NCBI GenBank assembly: GCA_963803295.1
Contig: CAWDMC010000009.1
Coordinates: 715,793 to 779,792 of the forward strand
Direction of reading: 5' to 3'
From: CAWDMC01 sp963803295
Lineage (GTDB): Bacteria; Acidobacteriota; Terriglobia; UBA7540
DNA length: 64,000 nucleotides
A program made the translations under genes and the position numbers. Below the pieces are notes generated by a model. The model saw only the letters and a list, made by a program, of their open reading frames with translations. It was not told the DNA's origin and did not search any database. Of this stretch, positions 42,808 to 50,065 are shown one piece after another. Each line of letters starts with the position of its first letter. Position 1 is the first letter of the stretch.

Positions 42808-43032
42808 ATGGCGTCCAAGATCCCAACCACCCAGGCTGCAGAGGAAGCCGGAATCACCCGCGTGACTCTGCAGCGCTGGATTCGAACCCGAAAGATGGAG
42901 GCGCCCGCCCCGATCATCCGGAACGGCCGAGCCGTCCGCCTCTGGTCGAAGGCTGACATTGAGCGTATGAAGAAGCTGAAAGAGAGCCGCGAAGGGCAGG
43001 GCCGCAGGACTGACTTGAACGGCTCCAAGTAA
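42808..43032 (+). CDS. Small MerR-like helix-turn-helix protein
   Basis: 74 residues: PTTQAAEEAGITRVTLQRWI is a clear HTH of the MerR/excisionase superfamily, followed by a short wing (IRNGRAVRLWSKADIERMKKL) and a basic tail. No effector domain is present. It is divergent from the putative repressor and just upstream of the second recombinase, so it may act as the Cro/Xis-like counterpart. No ribosome site precedes the ATG, in line with a leaderless message. Confidence 0.75.
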   Translation: MASKIPTTQAAEEAGITRVTLQRWIRTRKMEAPAPIIRNGRAVRLWSKADIERMKKLKESREGQGRRTDLNGSK

Positions 43033-43105
43033 GATGCGCCGATGAGCGATGCTACCAACATCGCCCACCGGCTAACCGCACCAGGAGCACTGGAGGCTCC
43101 CAAGC

Positions 43106-43768
43106 ATGGCTATCGAGAAACCTACCGCATTGATCGCCGCGACTCAAGAGGCAGAGCAGAACGCGACGCCGAAACACCAGCCCGGGAGAAGGGCAGGAAT
43201 CGCACTCACTCCCGAAGAAACCCTCGCAGTGTTAAAGGTTGCCAAAGCACACTCCACCCGCGATTGGGCTGCCATCCTCATGGGCTACAGGCATGGGTTA
43301 CGCGCTTCCGAGGTCTGCGACGTCCGAACTACCGATATCGACCTGAAAGCCGAGACGGTTTCCAATAACCGCTTGAAGGGATCGCTCAGCACTGTCCAGC
43401 CACTCTATCGGCACAAAGGCCAGCCGCTGCTTGACGAGTTCGTTGCCCTTCGCGCTTGGCTCCGCGATCGCCAAGGCGACGGTTCTGACTATCTCTTCAC
43501 CAGCCAGAAAGGCGGCCGTCTCGATCGCACCCAGTTCTTCCGGATCTTCCAGGCCCACGCCGAGGCCGCAGGCCTGCCAGCCGACAAACGGCACCCGCAC
43601 TGCCTGAAGCACTCGCTGGCCTCGCACCTGGTCGCCCGGAACGTCAACCTTGCCCTGGTGAAACAATGCCTCGGACACAAGGCGATCAGCTCCACTATGG
43701 TTTACGTAGGGGTTTCCGACACTCAGGCCGCAACGGCCGCGGCCTCCGCTTTGATGGCCATGTACTAG
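43106..43768 (+). CDS. Short tyrosine recombinase (catalytic domain, FimB-like size)
   Basis: 220 residues, essentially only the catalytic domain of a tyrosine recombinase, with a short N-terminus. Arg I is in MGYRHGLRASEVC; the second box reads HPHCLKHSLASHL, with Lys where HxxR normally has Arg; then LGHKAISSTMVYVGV with the nucleophile Tyr. Loss of the N-terminal core-binding domain resembles FimB/FimE-type invertases. It may invert or resolve DNA within the element, or be a regulatory remnant. The Arg-to-Lys change may lower activity. Confidence 0.8.
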   Translation: MAIEKPTALIAATQEAEQNATPKHQPGRRAGIALTPEETLAVLKVAKAHSTRDWAAILMGYRHGLRASEVCDVRTTDIDLKAETVSNNRLKGSLSTVQPLYRHKGQPLLDEFVALRAWLRDRQGDGSDYLFTSQKGGRLDRTQFFRIFQAHAEAAGLPADKRHPHCLKHSLASHLVARNVNLALVKQCLGHKAISSTMVYVGVSDTQAATAAASALMAMY

Positions 43769-43943
43769 AAGTCCGCCGGCGAGCTGGCACACGGGAGATC
43801 CACTCAAACAGAGTGCCAGCTCCGGACCGATTCTTAAATGAATTCACTTCGGAGCGAGAGTCTGCCGGCGAGAGATGTAGGTTCCCATGAGCCAGACCAC
43901 CAGAGGCAGCAGACCTTCGGACGCGAAAGGGGAGCATGAAACC

Positions 43944-44183
43944 ATGGCACGGACGGCTATTCAACCCGGCGAGGTCAAACGCAAAAACACGAGGAAACTG
44001 AAGCCGCTTCCAGTTTTTAAGTCGGAGGATGAGGAAAGAGAGTTCTGGGCAACTCACGATTCGACGGACTACGTTGATTGGGATAAAGCCGAGCGCGCCG
44101 TCTTCCCCAATCTGAGGCCAACTGCAAGCGGAGAAGATCCACGGCGCACCCAGAGACCCAGAAATCGGAACGGCAGTGTATGA
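43944..44183 (+). CDS. CopG-type antitoxin-like protein lacking its DNA-binding end
   Basis: 79 residues from ATG 43944 with GGGGAG upstream. The segment FKSEDEEREFWATHDSTDYV...FPNLRP is characteristic of the CopG-family antitoxins paired with BrnT-like toxins. In those proteins a ribbon-helix-helix segment (KTISLRLP...) follows; here it is replaced by a basic tail of unrelated sequence. No toxin gene is adjacent. It overlaps the next open frame slightly. Probably a truncated orphan antitoxin. Confidence 0.65.
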   Translation: MARTAIQPGEVKRKNTRKLKPLPVFKSEDEEREFWATHDSTDYVDWDKAERAVFPNLRPTASGEDPRRTQRPRNRNGSV

Positions 44184-44211
44184 TTTAAAGAAGACAACCC
44201 AGGGAGGCTTC

Positions 44212-44766
44212 ATGTCGACAAAAACGCTGCTGACAGTTGAAGCGTACGCTGCGCTCGGCGAGGATCCGCCCGGCGTTCGCTACGAACTCTCGAATGGAGA
44301 ACTGATCGTGACGCCCAGCCCGAACTTCTTTCACAACCTCATGCGAGATTTTGTGAACCGCCGCCTGGAGGTCTCTCTCGAGGGGAAGCGCTTGGGCAGA
44401 GTTGTTTCCGAGCAGGACTTCCATCTGGGCGGCTCGATTGTGCGACGGCCCGACGTTGCCTTCATCCGGACACAGAAGCTCCGAGGCGCCGATCTGCGCC
44501 AGACTCCGCTCGAACTCGTGCCCGATCTGGTTATTGAAATCGTGTCCGACTTCGACCGTGCCGCCGATCTGCGATTGAAAGTAGCCCAGTACCTGGAAGC
44601 AGGAGTGACCGCCGTCTGGCTAGTCTATCCGCAGACCCAGGAAGCCGAACGGCATTCCCCCAGCGATGGTGCGGAACGCCGTTCGGTGATCGAAGAGCCG
44701 GCCTTCCTGCCCGGTTTCAAGCTGGAACTCCAGGAGATTCTGGCCGCAGGAGAGCCCGAGCCATGA
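44212..44766 (+). CDS. Uma2-family (DUF820) restriction endonuclease-like protein
   Basis: 184 residues from ATG 44212 behind GGGAGG. Features typical of Uma2: YELSNGELIVTPSPNFFHN, RRPDVAFIR and PDLVIEIVS, in which the Asp and Glu...Ser positions belong to a PD-(D/E)XK nuclease fold, and DLRLKVAQYLEAGVTAVWLV. These proteins are abundant in cyanobacteria and acidobacteria; biological role is unsettled. It is inside the integrative element, next to antitoxin-like genes. Confidence 0.85.
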   Translation: MSTKTLLTVEAYAALGEDPPGVRYELSNGELIVTPSPNFFHNLMRDFVNRRLEVSLEGKRLGRVVSEQDFHLGGSIVRRPDVAFIRTQKLRGADLRQTPLELVPDLVIEIVSDFDRAADLRLKVAQYLEAGVTAVWLVYPQTQEAERHSPSDGAERRSVIEEPAFLPGFKLELQEILAAGEPEP

Positions 44767-44914
44767 CGGAGGCCATGCATCAGAATACACGTTTTGTTGC
44801 ATTCTCGCTCCCTGCCCTCCGCCGTTTTCAGCAACTTGCAGGCTCTCATCAGGAAGCGCCCAAGGGACGTAATGTTGCATTTGGAGCGCCGCCAGTGAGA
44901 GCAGGAAGGCAACC

Positions 44915-45121
44915 ATGAAAGACGAATACGATTTCAGCCAAGGGAAACGCGGCCCCGTGCTGCCCCAGCCGCCCGGCAAGGTGCGCATCACCATCCGGCT
45001 GGACAAAGACATCTTGGACTACTTCTGCGACCAGGTCGACCGCGCCGGCGGAGGCAACTACCAGGATTTGATTAACAGCGTGCTACGCGCCCATGTTGAC
45101 GGTCAGCAAAGCCCAAAATGA
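44915..45121 (+). CDS. BrnA-family antitoxin, no partner toxin
   Basis: 68 residues from ATG 44915 behind GCAGGAAGG. KVRITIRLDKDILDYFCDQV...GGNYQDLINSVLRAHV is the ribbon-helix-helix/BrnA antitoxin pattern, preceded by the DFSQGKRGPVL motif. BrnA normally follows and neutralises the RNase BrnT, and represses the operon. No brnT lies upstream (Uma2 is there), so it is an orphan. A decayed copy of its central part lies at 45663-45742. Confidence 0.8.
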   Translation: MKDEYDFSQGKRGPVLPQPPGKVRITIRLDKDILDYFCDQVDRAGGGNYQDLINSVLRAHVDGQQSPK

Positions 45122-45540
45122 CCCACCCCTTGCAAAGCGCAAACATACTGGAAGGCTTCGGAATTCTCTTGCGTTGGTTTATAGATCACTGGAAGAGTTG
45201 GGGCATCCCAACCATTGTTGGGAGTGCTGCTACTGCGAGCGCGTGGTTTCTTGCTCGGCGAAAGGAATGGAAAGCAGCGCAGCGACATAAGGCTCACAGC
45301 GCGGTCGATTTCCAAGTCATTCAAGCCCTACAACATCGCGAATTGTGGTGGAGTACCCCGCGAGGAATGACCGGCGCTGGGGACCCCCTCGTGCGATCGG
45401 CAGAGATAGCCTAGGCCCTCTCATTAGATCGCGACGCTGTAACCGACAGCCTCAAGCGCCTAGAGGCACGTGGTGAAGTGCGAAAGGCAAGCGGAACCCT
45501 AGAAAATCCGGCCCCTTGTTGGCACATCCTGCACCAATAG
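45118..45540 (+). pseudogene. Hypothetical winged-helix protein interrupted by an in-frame TAG
   Basis: ATG 45118 overlaps the brnA stop. The frame has a probable membrane or amphipathic segment (ILEGFGILLRWFIDHWKSWG) near its N-terminus, then stops at TAG 45412-45414. The same frame continues immediately with ALSLDRDAVTDSLKRLEARG and EVRKASGTLENPAPCWHIL to TAG 45538-45540. That tail looks like the recognition half of a winged-helix domain whose first half precedes the stop (LVRSAEIA). A single nonsense change explains this. Confidence 0.5.
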
Positions 45541-45987
45541 TCCCGACCTCCAGGCTGGCTTCCACCGCACCGGCGTTAAGACCCAATTGCACTCTTACCG
45601 CTTGGCAACCCCATGCCTTGACAAGCGTAACTTAAACGAGCCTCGATCGTTTGTCGCAAAGCACCCGGATTGGACAGGGACATTTTGGACGACTTCTGCG
45701 ACCAGGTCGAACCGCGCCAGCGGAGGCAACTATCAGTACCTGTTTGTTTGATGAACATCATCCAACGTACACTAGGGGTTAATCTTTCAATTGACAATAT
45801 CCCAAAAACTCACCTAAATTAGGAACCCCGGCGGAACTCAGAAGTTCCACCTGGAGTCTAGGGAACGAACGGGTGTTGACCTCGCGCGAATCGCGGTTTT
45901 TCGTCAAGCTACCTGTCCCTTGAAAATCCGCCTTCCGTCAACTCTCGATTCAAGCTTACCGAAAATATAGGAAGGAGAGCGCCAGCC
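45541..45987. other. Degenerate region with a decayed brnA copy
   Basis: 447 bp with no intact gene. 45663-45742 matches the centre of brnA (about 44992-45070) closely: both contain GACTTCTGCGACCAGGTCGA-like sequence followed by GGAGGCAACTA, but the copy carries a one-base insertion and other changes that break the frame. The rest shows nothing I can assign. Confidence 0.7.
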
Positions 45988-46581
45988 ATGATCAGCAAGC
46001 GTCCCCAACCAACAGAGGAAGTCGAGCAGGCAGCAGCTTACGAAATGGACTATCTCACCGGCAATCGTGCCTTGCGCATCTATGAACTCGACACCCCCCA
46101 GGACGGTCTTCGCAAAGCCACAGCTCTTACCCAGCTGATAATGGACCTCTATCAAAATCAGAACGCCGTCGCGACGAACGCCCTCGCGAAGAACACTTTG
46201 GAAGTCATCATGATGGTCGTACACGAGCAACTCGCGAAGTTGGAGCGGCACACCCCAACAAAAGACAAGCTCATCCTCAAAGCGCCGCGCGACCCCAGCG
46301 ACCATGAAATGATCCCGCAGGCTCTTCTTGCAGCAAGAGCCATCCTCGACCTGTTAAAAACTGTCGGCGGTGATATCTCGGATGACTGGAGGCAAATCAC
46401 CATCGAGGCCCTGCAGGAGCAACTCTTGAAGATCAAGAGCAGCTTTAGTGAACTAGCCTATCCACGGCGCTTCCGTAAGAGGCACCGACCAGCCTCGAAG
46501 CACACAAAGCGCACTCCGGATTCGCCAACCCCACTTGCAGTGATGGCGAGTTCGAGTAATCGTTTGCAGGAAGAAGCCTGA
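45988..46581 (+). CDS. Hypothetical protein
   Basis: 197 residues, not recognised. Predicted largely helical: residues ~35-85 (LRKATALTQLIMDLYQNQNA) and ~110-150 (ALLAARAILDLLKTVGG). A basic, Pro/Ser-rich tail (YPRRFRKRHRPASKHTKR) follows. The start ATG 45988 has GGAAGGAGAG upstream, a good ribosome site, which supports that the gene is real. No homology to a known function is claimed. Confidence 0.6.
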   Translation: MISKRPQPTEEVEQAAAYEMDYLTGNRALRIYELDTPQDGLRKATALTQLIMDLYQNQNAVATNALAKNTLEVIMMVVHEQLAKLERHTPTKDKLILKAPRDPSDHEMIPQALLAARAILDLLKTVGGDISDDWRQITIEALQEQLLKIKSSFSELAYPRRFRKRHRPASKHTKRTPDSPTPLAVMASSSNRLQEEA

Positions 46582-46670
46582 ACGCAAGCCGTGTACGCGC
46601 CCGCCCGCCAATCGCCGCGCGGGCCGCGCAGCGAAAAACGACCGTTCCCTGAAAACTCACGTGGACCCGT

Positions 46671-47030
46671 ATGACAAAGCTAACCCTCGATGAGATTTTC
46701 GGCGTCTGTCATCAGGTGTATCTCGCTTCCCGCCAAAGCCAGGATGCACTGCTTCTCGACTACGGGGCCAACTTTGAATGGGCGTCGCTTCGGACGCTCG
46801 AACTGCTCAACCCTCCCCAGGACCCGGAAGTGTTCCGCGCTCTTTACCTCCGGGAAATCGCGCCGCCAGAGTTCTGCAAGACGGCCGGACTAAAGCCTGC
46901 CCGTCTTCAGCGGAGTCGGCGACGGATTATCGACAATGTCGGGATCGTCTTGTGCATCCGAGGCTTGTTTCCGCCGAGCAAGTACTTCGAACAGCGCCTT
47001 CATGGGCTGGCCAAACGAACCAGCCCATAA
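46671..47030 (+). CDS. Hypothetical protein
   Basis: 119 residues, not recognised. Compact, mixed charge, no membrane segment (LTLDEIFGVCHQVYLASRQS...). It has a Leu-rich middle (LRTLELLNPPQDPEVFRALY) and a basic C-terminal third. It lies between another hypothetical gene and the iteron-like array. No strong ribosome site is visible, so the start is tentative. Confidence 0.5.
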   Translation: MTKLTLDEIFGVCHQVYLASRQSQDALLLDYGANFEWASLRTLELLNPPQDPEVFRALYLREIAPPEFCKTAGLKPARLQRSRRRIIDNVGIVLCIRGLFPPSKYFEQRLHGLAKRTSP

Positions 47031-47176
47031 AGCTCACCAGTCGAGACTTTGCCTCCACACTACCGGCTTTGCCCCGGCCCCCGATGCCAACTTAGACCTA
47101 CCCACGCAATTTTGTATTATGTATAATCTAATAGGGCAACATAAGCATATACGCATTATGCAGACTATCATACCGA

Positions 47177-47243
47177 TGATACCACTAAAGTGATACCACT
47201 GAAGTGATACGACCGAAAATGATAGCACCTGCATGATAGCAAC
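47177..47243. repeat. Iteron-like array: five TGATA units at 14-15 bp period
   Basis: Units begin at 47177 (TGATACCACT), 47191 (TGATACCACT), 47205 (TGATACGACC), 47220 (TGATAGCACC) and 47234 (TGATAGCAAC). The steps are 14, 14, 15 and 14 bp. Just upstream (47100-47160) is an AT-rich stretch with TATTAT/TATAAT-like sequence. Direct repeats next to an AT-rich region suggest a replication origin or a cooperative operator. Confidence 0.65.
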
Positions 47244-47289
47244 GGAATCGGAGTGGACGGCCCCTTCACCAAAACGGAGGCGTGAGTCC

Positions 47290-47919
47290 ATGAAAGTCGT
47301 TTATCTCTGCGAAGCGTGCGGCAAGAGACTCAACAAGCATCGCCAAAACCAACAAGGAGGCGGACCGCCGCCGTTCTTGATTGGTACACGGGTGAAGATC
47401 ACCTACAAGGACAGGGAAGTTGAAGGAATCGTGAAACTCGCTTCGCGCAATCGCCGTGCGCTCCTGCTTGAGTTCCACGGATGCTTGGGAGGATACGTCG
47501 ACACGATGCCGGTCTTGTGGGAGGGCCTGTGCTACCGCGATCTAATCGAGTCCTATTCCGTAAGCATGGAGGTGTCTCAAATGAACGAAGAACAGACCAT
47601 CCGGGCCCTTTCTGGTGTGAGCCCCAAGGACGAACCTTTCGTCCAGCTCGAGATCGACCAGAAGACTCTCGCGCGGATGACGCCAGGTGAAGCACGCCAG
47701 CACGCCAGCAGGGTGAACGGGGCAGCGGAAGCGGCCGAGACCGACGCCTTCCTGATTCACTTCCTGCAATCGAAGGTAGGTCTTCAGCTTCCCCAGGCGG
47801 CCGAGATCCTGCTGGAGTTTCGGCGCTGGCGGGACGCACGCGGCGGATCCCGCGCACCCACGGCAAAGGACTTCGGGGAACAGTTGAAACAGCTGAAGCG
47901 GTCAGAGGATTCTCATTGA
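47290..47919 (+). CDS. Hypothetical protein downstream of the iteron-like array
   Basis: 209 residues from ATG 47290 behind CGGAGG; the frame is open to 47233. Not recognised. It begins with a CxxC pair (YLCEACGKRLNKH), followed by a β-rich segment (IGTRVKITYKDREVEGIVKLA) that could be an SH3-like or similar small barrel. The C-terminal half is helical (EAAETDAFLIHFLQSKVGLQ). Being the first gene after the array, it may be regulated by it or bind it; this is inference. Confidence 0.55.
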   Translation: MKVVYLCEACGKRLNKHRQNQQGGGPPPFLIGTRVKITYKDREVEGIVKLASRNRRALLLEFHGCLGGYVDTMPVLWEGLCYRDLIESYSVSMEVSQMNEEQTIRALSGVSPKDEPFVQLEIDQKTLARMTPGEARQHASRVNGAAEAAETDAFLIHFLQSKVGLQLPQAAEILLEFRRWRDARGGSRAPTAKDFGEQLKQLKRSEDSH

Positions 47920-47981
47920 AGACTAAGCTCAGATCCCTATTCCCAGAGTCTGGCAATAGGCCATGATGGTATGATCAGGCC

Positions 47982-48203
47982 ATGAAATATGAACAAACTC
48001 ACAAGGGAAAGAAGATCGAGATTGTTACCATGCAGAATAAGAAAGGCAAATGGGGGCACCGGACTAGACTTCAGCTGGACGAGCATGACTCAAGGGATGT
48101 CGATACCTTTCCTGAACAGGAATTCCAAACAGAAGAAGAGGCTAGAGATGCGGGCTTGATTTTGGCGAAGCACCTGATTGACAGGTCGCCCCTAGCAGGT
48201 TAA
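47982..48203 (+). CDS. Small hypothetical protein
   Basis: 73 residues, not recognised. MKYEQTHKGKKIEIVTMQNK and TEEEARDAGLILAKHLIDR give the impression of a small α/β protein with an acidic middle. It lies on the plus strand, 62 bp after the preceding gene and convergent with the large minus-strand phage-type gene. Confidence 0.55.
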   Translation: MKYEQTHKGKKIEIVTMQNKKGKWGHRTRLQLDEHDSRDVDTFPEQEFQTEEEARDAGLILAKHLIDRSPLAG

Positions 48204-48358
48204 TCTCCACTCCTCACTGTTCATAGTCCCAAACGAACCCACCGTCCAGGTGTACGCCCCAACCGCCTCAACGAAGGGCCTTACCTTTTGACCCGCTTCG
48301 CGTGCATAGGCGTGGCAGCCAGGCCCACGGCTGGCCGTTTTAGGCGAACACCCCGCGA

Positions 48359-50065
48359 TCACTGCCCCTGCCGATTGCTTTCGGCGGAAGCTGCAGCTAA
48401 GAACGGCGCCACACGCCCGGCCTCGAGCCTTCGCCCTGCCATCCGGGCAAACTCACCGCGTACCGGACGCCCCGGCGGCTCGCTGAGGAACCGTGCCAGG
48501 CGTGAGCTATTCGCCAGCTTCGCCGCGACGTACGGCACTCCCAGACCCAGGGCCGCCCCTTCGGCCGCCCCGGCGAGCGAATGTGTCACCGCTCCACCGC
48601 TGGTGATCCCCGCAAGCGGCAAGGCAAGCAACTCCGCCGCCGCCCGCAGCTGCTCTCGGCCAGTCAGTACATCGGAGGTCCCGCTGGGGTTCACTTCGAA
48701 CTTCAGGGCCCGAGCTGCAGCCCCAAGCCGATAAAGATCGTCCACTGTCTGACTAGGTAGGACCTCACGCAGGAAGTCCTCCGAGTAGCCCGCCAGCTTG
48801 CCCCGGCTCACTTTGAAGCCAGCATCTCGGATTCTGTTGAGCAGCTCCGCCTGGAGCGGTCCCAGGTCGAAGCCCTTCGTCTTCAGCGCCCGAATATTGG
48901 CAGGATTGCCGCCGAGGTTTCCCGTATCCAAGAGCGAGCCCGGTACCTTCACATCAGGAGTTGGCCGGCCGCGCTCAACCAGGCCCGACAGCGGAGAGCG
49001 CGCCGAGTTCCAATCTTCCTGGAGCGCTTTGTTCCCAGCATTCGCGCGGCGCCAAGTCGCGTACACGTCATCACCGGCCCGACGCGCCGCTTCTTCCATC
49101 GCATTGTCCAGCAGTTCCGTCTGTCTCGCGTAGATGGCATTCTCGAAAGGCTTGAGCCGTCCCGAATAGTCGTTCGCATCCGCAAACCACTTAGAGCGCA
49201 GGTTCACCGCGCTCCGCCAGCTCAGCGGTTGGCCGGAGGCAGGGCCTTCTGTTCCGGGCCGGGAGGCAAGCCCCGCTCCGCCCGGTCCGCCGCTTCCTTC
49301 AAGTCCCGGCGGAACTGCTCCCCCTGCATATGCCAGCGCTGCAGCTGTTCCACCTTCCGCAGATCCCTGCGCCGCAACGCGTCCCTCACCTGCTCGACTG
49401 TGATTCCCGTACTCATTTTCAGCGCCTCCGTGTACAGCAGTATTGTAGTCTTCTTTTGGAACCTTCGCTCCAAAGAGCTCGTTGAATGTCTTCCAGGGCT
49501 CGGGCTTCCCGAACATGCTCGCCTGCCCGGGCAAATCTTGCGCAGCATCGGCCGCGAACTGCCTCAGTGTCGCCTTGACCGCTTTCGGCGGCTCCGCCAG
49601 CAGTCTCATCATCGCGTCCACCGCAGGATTCCGCTCCGCTCCGAGCATTCCCCTCTGACCCAGGAACGTGTCGAGATCGAGCCCGCGCGCCGTCATCGAG
49701 TGATACTGCCGCATAGCTTCACGAACTAGCGGCGTGATATCCCACTCGTCTCCGCGTCCCATCAGCTTCGCCAGGTCCGCTACACTTCCGCCGACCTTGT
49801 TGAGAATCGAAGGCGGGGTCACATCGAGCAGGGCCGAATCATCCACGACGGACCCAAGCACCGCGCGTTCCATGAAGCGCTTTCCCTCATCACTCAGGGC
49901 GCCCGTCTGCGGATCCACAAATTGCGGCCGTTCCCGATCAGTGATCACACCGTCACGTTCGAGGATGGAGAGCGCCTGCCCGGGAGCCCTGTTGAGCACA
50001 TCGCGAATGGTCGCATCCGGTCCGATCTGATCGAGCCAGGCCGGCGAGTTGGCGCAGACTGCCAT
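48359..50065 (-). CDS. Large phage-type (polyvalent-like) protein, C-terminal part
   Basis: C-terminal ~560 residues of a protein that starts at 51929. Coding homology begins at about 50050 (LDQIGPDATIRDVLNRAPGQ). The likely frame-change point is 50050. It ends near an Ala/Gly-rich helical stretch with a probable membrane-inserting segment (LLALPLAGITSGGAVTHSLA). The tract ~49220-49450 in this frame is low-complexity and looks out of phase (see the overlapping ORF at 49222-49416). Exact function unknown; see the middle part for the ParB-like domain. Confidence 0.6.
   Translation of the reverse strand: MAVCANSPAWLDQIGPDATIRDVLNRAPGQALSILERDGVITDRERPQFVDPQTGALSDEGKRFMERAVLGSVVDDSALLDVTPPSILNKVGGSVADLAKLMGRGDEWDITPLVREAMRQYHSMTARGLDLDTFLGQRGMLGAERNPAVDAMMRLLAEPPKAVKATLRQFAADAAQDLPGQASMFGKPEPWKTFNELFGAKVPKEDYNTAVHGGAENEYGNHSRAGEGRVAAQGSAEGGTAAALAYAGGAVPPGLEGSGGPGGAGLASRPGTEGPASGQPLSWRSAVNLRSKWFADANDYSGRLKPFENAIYARQTELLDNAMEEAARRAGDDVYATWRRANAGNKALQEDWNSARSPLSGLVERGRPTPDVKVPGSLLDTGNLGGNPANIRALKTKGFDLGPLQAELLNRIRDAGFKVSRGKLAGYSEDFLREVLPSQTVDDLYRLGAAARALKFEVNPSGTSDVLTGREQLRAAAELLALPLAGITSGGAVTHSLAGAAEGAALGLGVPYVAAKLANSSRLARFLSEPPGRPVRGEFARMAGRRLEAGRVAPFLAAASAESNRQGQ
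49222..49416 (-). CDS. Overlapping small ORF, 64 residues
   Basis: ATG 49416 follows GGAG at good spacing. The product (STGITVEQVRDALRRRDLRK...) is charged and helical and ends ...EQKALPPANR at a stop inside the larger gene. It reads much more like a protein than the Gly/Ala-rich larger frame at the same place. Either it is a genuine nested or overlapping gene, or the upstream large protein normally ends near 49420 and a frame error fuses it with the following gene. Confidence 0.4.
   Translation of the reverse strand: MSTGITVEQVRDALRRRDLRKVEQLQRWHMQGEQFRRDLKEAADRAERGLPPGPEQKALPPANR

Noticed and set aside
47100..47243. CRISPR array
   Set aside because: Units are only ~10 bp at a 14-15 bp period with no spacers of normal size, and no cas genes are in the window.
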